A stretch of DNA of 64,000 nucleotides from CAIPAT01 sp041665605 (GTDB taxonomy: Bacteria > Verrucomicrobiota > Lentisphaeria > Victivallales > Victivallaceae). Made by a program: the position numbers and the translations under genes. This document shows, in pieces, positions 53,768 through 62,041 of the stretch. Under the pieces are notes generated by a model. The model did not search any database, was not told the DNA's origin, and was given only the letters and a program-made list of their open reading frames with translations. The stretch's first letter is position 1, and each line of letters starts with the position of its first letter. Where the stretch lies: positions 1 to 64,000 of the forward strand of contig JBAYIO010000016.1 in NCBI GenBank assembly GCA_041665605.1, in the 5' to 3' direction.

Positions 53768-56700
53768 GTGCTGAAAAAGTATTTGGTTGCCGCACTTGGA
53801 TTTGCGGGCATCCTGCTCCCGGCAGGCAATATCAATCTGATTGAAAATGGCAGTTTTGAAGATAAAGCGGATAAGCTGTATCACTTTAACGCTACCAGAA
53901 AACTGGATGACGGCAAGACCTTAATTAAAGCGGCAGCGGAAGAAGTCGCATACGGGATTGCTGCGGACAAGGCCAGGACCGGCGCCAGAAGTCTCCGTTT
54001 TCAATCGAATATAGCTGCCGGCGGAACCGCGATGGATTACGTGCCTAAAGTGCCGTTGAAAAGCGGCGTCAAATATATCTTTACCGCATATTATTTTATC
54101 AAGGCCGGCGAAAACCCCGGTAAATTGCGCGTTTCCGGACGTGTAGTATTTTTTGATAAAACCGGAAAAACAGTTAAGTACCTGTTCCCTGAAGCTCCCG
54201 CGACTCAGAATGAATGGTTGTCCTTGAAAATTGAATTCTATCCTCCGGTCGGTGCTGAAGCCGCGGCTTTCACTTTGTGGTCTGATGGCGGCGCAAGGAC
54301 TATCTGGTGGGATGATATTTCGCTTGAGGAAACATCTGCGGAGAAAGCAACCTCGGCATATTCATATCAAGCTAAAATCGCCGAAATTTCCGACATGCTT
54401 GTGTGGAAAAATACGCCGAATGTGAAAACGCCATACAAGGGGATTCCGGAAAACCTCGCGGCGGGGCAACTGGAATTGTCATGCGCCGTCAATGAATCTG
54501 AACCATTCCAACTGGTACTGACGCCGGGGAAAGATTTGTCAGATATTTCACTTGATTTTACCGACCTCAAAAATAACACCGGCGCAAGCATCGGCAAGCA
54601 GAATATATCCTGTAAATCAGTCGCTTTTATAAATATAAAAGAAGCAGACAATCCGAGCATTGTGGGAATGAATGCCGACCCGCTGATGCCTGAAAAAACA
54701 GTTTCCCTTAAAACCGGCGTTAATTCTCCATTCTGGATAGTGATTAATGTTCCTGAAAAAACAGCTCCGGGAATATATGAAGGGTTCATAAAAATAAGGA
54801 AAGGGGAAAACGAAATATCAGCGCTGCCGGTTTCACTGAAAGTCCGTTCTTTCTCGATTCCGACGGTTCCATTTTTGAAAGCAGCGTTTTATGCCAGAAG
54901 TTTTCCCTCGCAAATGGGTAAATTTGACCACAGGTCGCCGGACGAGACCTGCGAAGATGTTTTTGAAAACTTGAAAAATCACAGGATAAGCGGAAACCAG
55001 GGATATGGCGTACCTGTTCCCAAATATGAAATTCATAATAATATCCTTGAAATAACGGACTGGTCGCCGGTCGATAATTTCATGTCGCAGAAAATAAACA
55101 AATACAGCATGAACTGGTTCAAGATGGCGCCGCTGGGTTTTTACGGCGACAATTCCGGATGGTTTGATAATAAAACAGCACTTATATTCGGCAAAGACAT
55201 ACAGACTGCGGAAGGCCGTTCTGTTTTAACTCAGTATGTAAAACTTTTAAGCGCGCATTTGAAAGAAAAAGGATGGTTCGATAAATCCTGTTCTTATATA
55301 TGGGACGAACCGCCGGAACCATTTCTAAAATCAGTAAGCATGCTTTGTGACGCAATTCATGGCGGCGATAAGGATTTCAACGTTTTCATTACCCGTAAAA
55401 TAACCGCTGAACTTAAAGGGAAGGTAAATACATGGTGTCTGCCGTTCGGGCCCGGCTACATTGATATGGATGAAATAAAGGACAGCCGCGTCCGCGGTGA
55501 AAAATGCTGGATTTATAATTGGCCGGTACATATTGATGATTATGAATATATACAAAACAGGCTATTCCCGTGGCTGGCATATATGATTGACGCGGAAGGC
55601 GTACTGCTCTGGCAAATCCTGCACGCTAACGGCGGAAATCCGTGGACGGAACTGAATACGACATATGCGAATGGCGCCGCCACGCTTCTTTATCCGCATC
55701 CGTCAGGCATGGGGCCGTATATTGATTCGCAGCGTTTTGCCATAGTCAAAGAAGCCATTGATGATTATGACTACTTCAAGATTCTGGAAAACAAGATTGA
55801 TTCGCTTAAAAGGGGATGGGGCAGGCCCAGAGTGAAAGAAATCATCTCGGCGCTGATTTATAAACCGCCGTTCGATTACATCAACGACAGTTCGCTGCTG
55901 TACCATATAAGGGATGAAATAGCGGACGAAATAGAATCTATGGACAAAAAACCGCTGCTGCTGGTTCAGACAATACCGTCCGATAATTCGAGCACGGTTT
56001 TAAACGAGGTGCAAATCAACGGGATTTGTGAACCCGGCGCAAAAATAAAAATCAATGACGAGGCAGTTACCACAGCGGGAATCGGCACATTTCTCAGAAA
56101 AATCACGCTTAAGTCAACCGGCAAAAACCTGATAAAGATAGAAGCAGAAAACAACGGGGAAAAGAAAACTGTCTACAGGACAATAACGCTCGAAAAAGAT
56201 CCGCAATTGGGAACATTGAAAAAACTGCTGGCAAAAGCCGCGTCGCTTAATGTTAACGTTGAGGCATGCACCGTGATTTATGACGCGGCTTCAAACTCAA
56301 AAGAATATTCGGTGAAACAGAAATCCGAAGTTGCCGCCACCGTTACGGTATGTCAGAAGAAAATCATTCAGGCGGAACTGGACGGCGAAGCGAAAAATGT
56401 TAAAAACAAACTCTATACCGCTTTTTTCAGCCGTGCCAGATGGGCTGGCGAACACGGTTTTTTTGAGAAGGCCGAACATTACCTTAAAGAAGGCGGGAGA
56501 ATAAATCCCGATAAAGATTTATCGCACGGCTCCTGCTCAATAGAGGTGGTAAAAAAAGATGGTCATTTCGGCTTTATTCTAAAAAACTCTGTAATTGAAA
56601 TTATCATTCTGGAGTCAGGCGCCAGGATACTTGATTTTAAGGTCAATGGCGTCTCATGCCTGCGCCAGGGAAACCCGAACGACTATCCGGAGGAAGTCAG

Positions 56701-57436
56701 GGCTGACATGAAAAAATGCATCGAGGCCGTGGAACTTAAATTCAGGCCGAATCTCGGCGGCTATGAAGATGCAGGCATGGAGCAGATGGCTGTCTCGTAT
56801 GCAGACTGGGAAATCTCCGTAGTGGATTTGCTGCCTGATAAAATAAGTATCAGTGCGGAAATAACCTTTCCCGGCGATAAATTCAGACTGTGCCGCCTCA
56901 TGACCATCGTAAAAGATGATCCCAGAATGGAAGTGAAGTATACCATAAAAAATATTCAGCCGGGCGGCTTCAAATCAGATGATCCGCACGCCTATGATTT
57001 CCCATGGCGCGGGCATGCCGATATCGCGATTGGCGGGAACCCGGAAGGCAATATATTGGTAATTCCGGCAAGTGAAAAATTGAAATGCCTGGAGTTTTCT
57101 GCTAAAAATCCGATATTTTACGAAGTTAAAACACTGCCGTTGACCGGTCGCTATGCCGGCAGCTTTTCGCCGGTGGAAAAAACCGGGTTCGCGCAGATAT
57201 TGGATGACAAAATCAAACATCTGTATATATGGTTCCAGTCAGCGGCGAATAATCATGGTTCAGTATTGGTTTACACTATTGAACCCAATAAGAGTATCGG
57301 GGTAAAGCCGTTCATAATCGAACCCGGCAAAGAAGTTTCTTTCACTAATTACTTTGCCGGCTTGAATGACATCAAAACAGAAGATGATTTCAAAAAACAG
57401 GTAGAAAAATACAAAGATAAACCCTTTGTGAAATAA
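53768..57436 (+). CDS. Secreted DUF4091 multi-domain glycosidase-like protein
   Basis: A 1222-residue protein from GTG 53768, with GAGGA eight nt upstream. The signal peptide (MLKKYLVAALGFAGILLPAG) is followed by a CBM4/9-like opening (NINLIENGSFED, then IWWDDISLEE). The DUF4091 catalytic-like domain spans about 330-730; SYIWDEPPEPF (near 510) carries the candidate acidic residues. A bacterial Ig-like domain lies near 740-815 (VLNEVQINGICEPGAKIKIN). The C-terminal 300 residues have an aldose-epimerase-like beta-sandwich appearance. Known: DUF4091 proteins occur in glycan-utilisation loci. It follows the regulator/pseudopilin pair and probably acts on an extracellular polysaccharide. Confidence 0.78.
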   Translation: MLKKYLVAALGFAGILLPAGNINLIENGSFEDKADKLYHFNATRKLDDGKTLIKAAAEEVAYGIAADKARTGARSLRFQSNIAAGGTAMDYVPKVPLKSGVKYIFTAYYFIKAGENPGKLRVSGRVVFFDKTGKTVKYLFPEAPATQNEWLSLKIEFYPPVGAEAAAFTLWSDGGARTIWWDDISLEETSAEKATSAYSYQAKIAEISDMLVWKNTPNVKTPYKGIPENLAAGQLELSCAVNESEPFQLVLTPGKDLSDISLDFTDLKNNTGASIGKQNISCKSVAFINIKEADNPSIVGMNADPLMPEKTVSLKTGVNSPFWIVINVPEKTAPGIYEGFIKIRKGENEISALPVSLKVRSFSIPTVPFLKAAFYARSFPSQMGKFDHRSPDETCEDVFENLKNHRISGNQGYGVPVPKYEIHNNILEITDWSPVDNFMSQKINKYSMNWFKMAPLGFYGDNSGWFDNKTALIFGKDIQTAEGRSVLTQYVKLLSAHLKEKGWFDKSCSYIWDEPPEPFLKSVSMLCDAIHGGDKDFNVFITRKITAELKGKVNTWCLPFGPGYIDMDEIKDSRVRGEKCWIYNWPVHIDDYEYIQNRLFPWLAYMIDAEGVLLWQILHANGGNPWTELNTTYANGAATLLYPHPSGMGPYIDSQRFAIVKEAIDDYDYFKILENKIDSLKRGWGRPRVKEIISALIYKPPFDYINDSSLLYHIRDEIADEIESMDKKPLLLVQTIPSDNSSTVLNEVQINGICEPGAKIKINDEAVTTAGIGTFLRKITLKSTGKNLIKIEAENNGEKKTVYRTITLEKDPQLGTLKKLLAKAASLNVNVEACTVIYDAASNSKEYSVKQKSEVAATVTVCQKKIIQAELDGEAKNVKNKLYTAFFSRARWAGEHGFFEKAEHYLKEGGRINPDKDLSHGSCSIEVVKKDGHFGFILKNSVIEIIILESGARILDFKVNGVSCLRQGNPNDYPEEVRADMKKCIEAVELKFRPNLGGYEDAGMEQMAVSYADWEISVVDLLPDKISISAEITFPGDKFRLCRLMTIVKDDPRMEVKYTIKNIQPGGFKSDDPHAYDFPWRGHADIAIGGNPEGNILVIPASEKLKCLEFSAKNPIFYEVKTLPLTGRYAGSFSPVEKTGFAQILDDKIKHLYIWFQSAANNHGSVLVYTIEPNKSIGVKPFIIEPGKEVSFTNYFAGLNDIKTEDDFKKQVEKYKDKPFVK

Positions 57437-57497
57437 GGAACCCGCAACATATCTGAATTTAAACCTGCTCCGTCAACTGCAGAAGCAGGGTTTAATC

Positions 57498-57524
57498 AAA
57501 TGGAATGCTTAATTCCATTTCTTT
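57498..57524 (+). terminator. Terminator between DUF4091 and the convergent permease
   Basis: AAATGGAAT (57498-57506) pairs perfectly with ATTCCATTT (57512-57520) around GCTTA, followed by CTTTG. An additional AAACCTGCT/AGCAGGGTTT hairpin lies just upstream (57457-57493). Confidence 0.6.
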
Positions 57525-57561
57525 GTCAAACAGAAGAGTTTCCGGCATGAACAGCGGCGGC

Positions 57562-58392
57562 TCAACCTTTGACGGCGCCGGCGGAAAGTCCGCGGACGAA
57601 CAGTTTCATGCAGAAAATGAACATGATGATAAGCGGGATGGATGCAATGGTATAACCGGCCATCAGTTCGCCCCAGTTCTTCGTATATTCGCCTTCCAGG
57701 CGCAGCAGGCCGACCGCAATAACCTGCAAATTGTTGTCGCGCAGATAGAGCAACGGGCCGACGAAGCTGTTCCAGTTGCCGATAATGCTCAGGATGGCCA
57801 GGGTTCCGATGATCGGCATGGACATCGGAATGACAATATGCCAGATCTGCTGAAGAATAGTCCCCCCGTCTATCTCAATTGCTTCGAACAGGTCTTTAGG
57901 AATTTCCTCGATGAAATTCCTCAGCACATAGATGGTGAATGCCTGGGCAGACGCCACGCCCAGGGTGATCAGCGACCAGTGGCTGTTGTAAAGTCCCAGG
58001 GCGGTAATCAGTTTAAAGGTCGGAACCATGTTTGCCACGCCGGGATACATCATCAGCAGAATAAACATGGAGAACAGGATATTCGAGCCGGGCGCTTTGA
58101 ATCTGGCGAAGAAAAACGCGCCGAGGACCGCCACCGCCAGCCCCAGGAAAGTCGTGGTAAAGGAAATGAAGGTGGTATTGAATATTTTGTCGCCGATATG
58201 AGACCAGCCGACAACAAAATTATGCCAGTGGAACGGCGCTTCCGGCAGCCATGGATTTCTGGAAAACTGCTGATTGTCTTTCAGGGAGATGTTAAGCATC
58301 AGGTACAACGGCAGGAATGAGAATGCGAATATAACCCAGATATAGAAATGCTTTGAAAATTCAGCAAGCTTTGATCTGACTCTTCTGGCCAT
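57562..58392 (-). CDS. Sugar ABC transporter inner-membrane permease (MalG type)
   Basis: A 276-residue protein with about six membrane segments. Its EAA-type loop (EAIEIDGGTILQQIWHIVIP) would dock an ATPase. Known: CUT1-type permeases pair with a MalF-like partner and a periplasmic binding protein to import oligosaccharides. An AGGAG sits about nine nt before ATG. It is the last gene of the cluster, twelve bp after the MalF-like permease. Confidence 0.9.
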   Translation of the reverse strand: MARRVRSKLAEFSKHFYIWVIFAFSFLPLYLMLNISLKDNQQFSRNPWLPEAPFHWHNFVVGWSHIGDKIFNTTFISFTTTFLGLAVAVLGAFFFARFKAPGSNILFSMFILLMMYPGVANMVPTFKLITALGLYNSHWSLITLGVASAQAFTIYVLRNFIEEIPKDLFEAIEIDGGTILQQIWHIVIPMSMPIIGTLAILSIIGNWNSFVGPLLYLRDNNLQVIAVGLLRLEGEYTKNWGELMAGYTIASIPLIIMFIFCMKLFVRGLSAGAVKG

Positions 58393-58404
58393 TTTGTTAA
58401 ACTC

Positions 58405-59307
58405 CTATTTATTGATGCGGACAAGTTTATTGTTGGTGAAAGTCAGCAGCAGCGTGACCAGGAACAGCAGGAATCCGACTGCGCAGCCGTAACCGAACAG
58501 CCCTCTGGAAAAAGCCTCGCGGAAAATCAGCAGGCCGGGAACCGTGGCAATGCCGTCAGGTCCGCCGGTCTCCCCGACAAACAGATAAACATTTTCCCAG
58601 CTTTGGACGGTGCTGATCATCATCAGCACCAGGTTAATCCTGATCTGGGTCATAATCAACGGCAGCTCCATCTGAAAAAATATCCGCAGCGGCCCGGCCC
58701 CGTCAATCTCGGCGGCTTCGTAGATGTCTTCCGGAATGTTCTGAAGGCCGGCCAGATAAATCAGCACGCCAAACACCCCGACCCAGGGGAAACCCATAAA
58801 AATTAGCGACGGAATAAGCAGATACTCGCTGGACAGCCATTGAATGATCTCGGTGGGTCCCAGCAGGCCCGCCGCCCGCAGGACTTCATTAAGAATCCCG
58901 GCGTTCGGCTCGTAAAAATATTTCCACATCAGGATGAATACCATCGCCGGGATGACCATCGGAATGACAAACAGCACGCGGTAGGCATAACCCCAGCGGT
59001 CACTGATGATATGGTGCAGAATTGCCGCCGTGATAATCGGGATTATCATCTTAAACAGATTGGAGACGATGAAAATGCCGACAACGCCGAACGAACGCCA
59101 CAAGTCCATATCACGGAGTACTTTGCGGATATTGTCCAGGCCGGTGAATTCCTCGACCATGTTTCCGTCCCACCGGTAGAAAATATGGACGGCCCCGTTG
59201 AAGATCGGGTAATAGTTGAACAGCAGCACCAGGCCCAGCGGGATTGCGACTAATAAATATACCGGCCAGTAATAACGCAGCTTTTTAAATGATATTTCGA
59301 CCGCCAT
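58405..59307 (-). CDS. Sugar ABC transporter inner-membrane permease (MalF type)
   Basis: A 300-residue protein with about six membrane segments and an EAA-type loop (EAAEIDGAGPLRIFFQMELP). It pairs with the following MalG-type permease. AGGAG precedes the start. The gene begins directly after the binding protein (stop at 59309), showing operon organisation. Confidence 0.9.
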   Translation of the reverse strand: MAVEISFKKLRYYWPVYLLVAIPLGLVLLFNYYPIFNGAVHIFYRWDGNMVEEFTGLDNIRKVLRDMDLWRSFGVVGIFIVSNLFKMIIPIITAAILHHIISDRWGYAYRVLFVIPMVIPAMVFILMWKYFYEPNAGILNEVLRAAGLLGPTEIIQWLSSEYLLIPSLIFMGFPWVGVFGVLIYLAGLQNIPEDIYEAAEIDGAGPLRIFFQMELPLIMTQIRINLVLMMISTVQSWENVYLFVGETGGPDGIATVPGLLIFREAFSRGLFGYGCAVGFLLFLVTLLLTFTNNKLVRINK

Positions 59308-59308
59308 T

Positions 59309-60967
59309 TTATTTAGCTCCTGTCTTCATGCTTTCAAGTGTTTTGTCCGTCATCAGAATATTTCTTAAGTTTCGATACTGGGAAATCAGATTTTCAAAAT
59401 TCATTTGCGACCTGGTTTTCAAGCGACCGGCATCCGCGGGCGTCAGTTCTCTCTGTTTCAGTCCCAGCGCGGATGTGCTGCGCACGGTTTCGATGTTTAT
59501 CATATTGCGTTTTTCGTTTTCGATCATTTCAATGATCTCGTCATGCATGTCCGGAATTCTGCTGATGAAATCCTTCCAGAAATATTCCTGCGGTTCCGGC
59601 GTTTTGCTGATAATTGCCGCCTCGATTACTTCATATACCTTTTTGTAGCTTTGAGTTCCGAAAGAAAACGGGAATGTTATATTTGCCCGTTTCGATCCCG
59701 GCAGCGGCTGCATTTTTTCCATAATGCCGGTATATTTTACTTTTTTGACGGCGGCCAGCCACTTGCTGTGCTCAACCATGGTCATCTGATTGATTTTCCA
59801 GGAAGTGATAAACTGAAGGAATTCGAATGCCAGATCAAAGTGCTTCGTGGCTTTGGGGATGCCGAACAAGCCGCCGACGCCGACACCCTGTTCAGACGGC
59901 CTGCCTGCAAAGTATTTTGAATATTTGTGATCAGGGCCGATAACCGGAACATCTATAATCTCCACTTCAAACGGAGAATTATTAATCATCGAAAACGCAT
60001 TCCAGGTACCTTCGGGAAAGAATCCGACGTTGCCGGCAAAAAACAGAAATTTTGTCTGCTCCAGGTCGGTGGATGGAAATCCGTCACAGAAATAATTGCC
60101 GATTTCGGCGAGGATATTAATTGCCGCCAGTTGCTTTTCCCTGGATAATTTTCCTTCACGCAATCCTTTGAGGATGTCCACCGAAACCACATCGGCACAG
60201 AATTCCGGCAGCGTATCGTTTAAGTCGGAATTCACTTGGGCCTGATAATAGTCGAGAAGCTGGCCGATAGTGCCGCGGTCGAAACCTCTTACCCCGATCG
60301 GGATGACCGGCTTGCCGACTTTCTTCCCGTATGCCCGCATTTTTTCACAGATATTCAGCCATTCAGTGAGCGTTCCGGGTAGTTTGCGGCTGCCGGTGGC
60401 TTTCTCCAGCAAGTCCATATTCACATACATGCGGAATGTATGAATAAAAATGCCGATGCCGTAATATTCCGCATAATTCCAGTCAAGGCCGCCGCGCATG
60501 TCATCAACATAGGAGTCTTTCCACGGGATGCCTTCCAACGGAGTTCCTTTATTGAACGGGTTGGGACTGCCGATATATTGAGAAAGGGGGGTGAAATACT
60601 GATTTCTAATATCTGAGGTGCCCAGTAATTCGATTAAATCGGCCGGGTCGCCGCCGACCAGTTGGGTCATAAACCACTGTCCGTAGCCTTGAATCGGCAC
60701 TGTCGTCTGGAACACTTTGACTTTCTGGCCCTGCCTGGCTTTGTAATCTTCAAACAGTTTTATTGCTTCATCAAAGCCCTGCCTGAATCCGTCTTCCAGT
60801 TGCCAGTGCGCAAAAGTTATGGTTTTTACATCTTTATCCCGAAATTCGCCGCCTTTCTGGCCTAGTACCACCATGATTATGGAGACGATATAAAACGCCA
60901 GCGCCAGGATCAAGCCTAATTTCTGAAATTTTGACGATCCGGTATTTTCGTCGTATTTATCTGCCAT
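59309..60967 (-). CDS. Membrane-anchored extracellular solute-binding protein
   Basis: A 552-residue family-1 solute-binding protein. Instead of a lipobox it has an uncleaved-looking segment (GLILALAFYIVSIIMVVLGQ, about residues 17-36), so it is likely anchored on the outer face of the inner membrane. TFAHWQLEDGFRQGFDEAIK opens the mature part; PTSTDLEQ-like FPSTDLEQTKFLFFAGNVGF and EGTWNAFSM are typical ligand-lobe segments. Known: in CUT1 systems it delivers the sugar to the permeases. It is fifteen bp downstream of the TPR gene. Confidence 0.85.
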   Translation of the reverse strand: MADKYDENTGSSKFQKLGLILALAFYIVSIIMVVLGQKGGEFRDKDVKTITFAHWQLEDGFRQGFDEAIKLFEDYKARQGQKVKVFQTTVPIQGYGQWFMTQLVGGDPADLIELLGTSDIRNQYFTPLSQYIGSPNPFNKGTPLEGIPWKDSYVDDMRGGLDWNYAEYYGIGIFIHTFRMYVNMDLLEKATGSRKLPGTLTEWLNICEKMRAYGKKVGKPVIPIGVRGFDRGTIGQLLDYYQAQVNSDLNDTLPEFCADVVSVDILKGLREGKLSREKQLAAINILAEIGNYFCDGFPSTDLEQTKFLFFAGNVGFFPEGTWNAFSMINNSPFEVEIIDVPVIGPDHKYSKYFAGRPSEQGVGVGGLFGIPKATKHFDLAFEFLQFITSWKINQMTMVEHSKWLAAVKKVKYTGIMEKMQPLPGSKRANITFPFSFGTQSYKKVYEVIEAAIISKTPEPQEYFWKDFISRIPDMHDEIIEMIENEKRNMINIETVRSTSALGLKQRELTPADAGRLKTRSQMNFENLISQYRNLRNILMTDKTLESMKTGAK

Positions 60968-60981
60968 GACAAAATGTCTCC

Positions 60982-61797
60982 CTATTTTTTACAGCCCAGT
61001 TCTTCAAGGTATCGCTCGACTATCGGAACCCGGTTTGAAGAAGGAAATTTCTCCAGGAAGTTTTTATATGCTTCAATCGCTTTCTGACTGTTTCCCAGTT
61101 TGACCTGATATATCCTCCCGATCCGGAACATGTTATCCTGTTCCAGAGTGGGGTTGGCGATCCCGAGTCTGACCGCCGCTTCCAGGTGTTCAAGCGCCTG
61201 TTTATAATCCTTTTTAACCGCGATGTACTCATAATCAGCGAACAGGTGAACAGGCCCCAGAAGTTTCGGATCTCCTTTGAACGATTTGATGAAGTCCTCC
61301 ACATTCTGGAAGGCTCTGGCGGAAACTGCCGCATCGTGACTTTCAATCAGCGGCTGGTTTTTGTAGACTACGGCATAGCAGGCTTCAGTGGAATCATGGC
61401 TCAGTTTGATGATTACATCATAAATATCATTAACTTTTACCTCATCCGCAATATTGCCATAAATATCTTTGCGATCCTGGATCAACTGGGCGACTCTGGC
61501 ATAGGCCAGCGCGGTTTGTATTTTCAGTTCACGGGGCAGATTGGAATCGCGGTAAAGTTCTCCCAGCTCCTCAAATCCATGCGGGATGTTCTGCGAGTCT
61601 TTATCGTGTATAAGGCATAATGCGTTTATCAGCTTTCCTTCCGGCTTGTTCTTTTGCTTCAAGGCCAGTTTTTTTGCTTTGCTGAAATTCTGCTCGGAAT
61701 AAGCCTGAAACATTTCGTCTGACGGATTGCCTCCGGCCGCGGCCGTCATCGCGGCGACTGCCGCCGCCATGAACGCCAGCAATTTAAGCTTGCTCAT
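60982..61797 (-). CDS. Secreted TPR-like protein of the sugar transport operon
   Basis: A 271-residue protein. Two ATGs (61800 and 61797) follow GGAGGA; the second leaves a more usable four-nt spacing. The signal peptide (MSKLKLLAFMAAAVAAMTAA) is followed by helical repeats, clearest at the end (KAIEAYKNFLEKFPSSNRVP). Known: TPR proteins mediate contacts. It lies directly upstream of the binding protein and may scaffold the transporter in the periplasm. Confidence 0.75.
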   Translation of the reverse strand: MSKLKLLAFMAAAVAAMTAAAGGNPSDEMFQAYSEQNFSKAKKLALKQKNKPEGKLINALCLIHDKDSQNIPHGFEELGELYRDSNLPRELKIQTALAYARVAQLIQDRKDIYGNIADEVKVNDIYDVIIKLSHDSTEACYAVVYKNQPLIESHDAAVSARAFQNVEDFIKSFKGDPKLLGPVHLFADYEYIAVKKDYKQALEHLEAAVRLGIANPTLEQDNMFRIGRIYQVKLGNSQKAIEAYKNFLEKFPSSNRVPIVERYLEELGCKK

Positions 61798-61976
61798 CAT
61801 TCCTCCAGTTTATGATCTGCAATTTATTGGAATGCAATATAAATCCTGAACGTCTGATGTTCAACAAAAACATTCCGGAATGTCATTTTAATGGCGCCGC
61901 CGCCATCTGCCTGAAAATGGTTGCCGGAAATCATTTTACCCGGAATCGCACAACTTGAACGGCTGTCAGCCTTCCG

Positions 61977-62010
61977 GGAAATCCCGTCTTTCTCCATGCA
62001 GACGGGTTTC
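61977..62010. terminator. Hairpin between the symporter and the TPR gene
   Basis: GGAAA-T-CCCGTCT (61977-61989) pairs with AGACGGG-TTTCC (62000-62011), about twelve pairs with one bulge. It has no long T run, so it may be a weak terminator or a stabilising structure after the symporter gene. Confidence 0.35.
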
Positions 62011-62041
62011 CGCAGTCAGCTTAATCTGGAATCATTTAATA

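Noticed and set aside
57505..58320. 271-codon plus-strand ORF
   Set aside because: It lies antisense to the MalG-type permease and is rich in residues typical of shadow frames.
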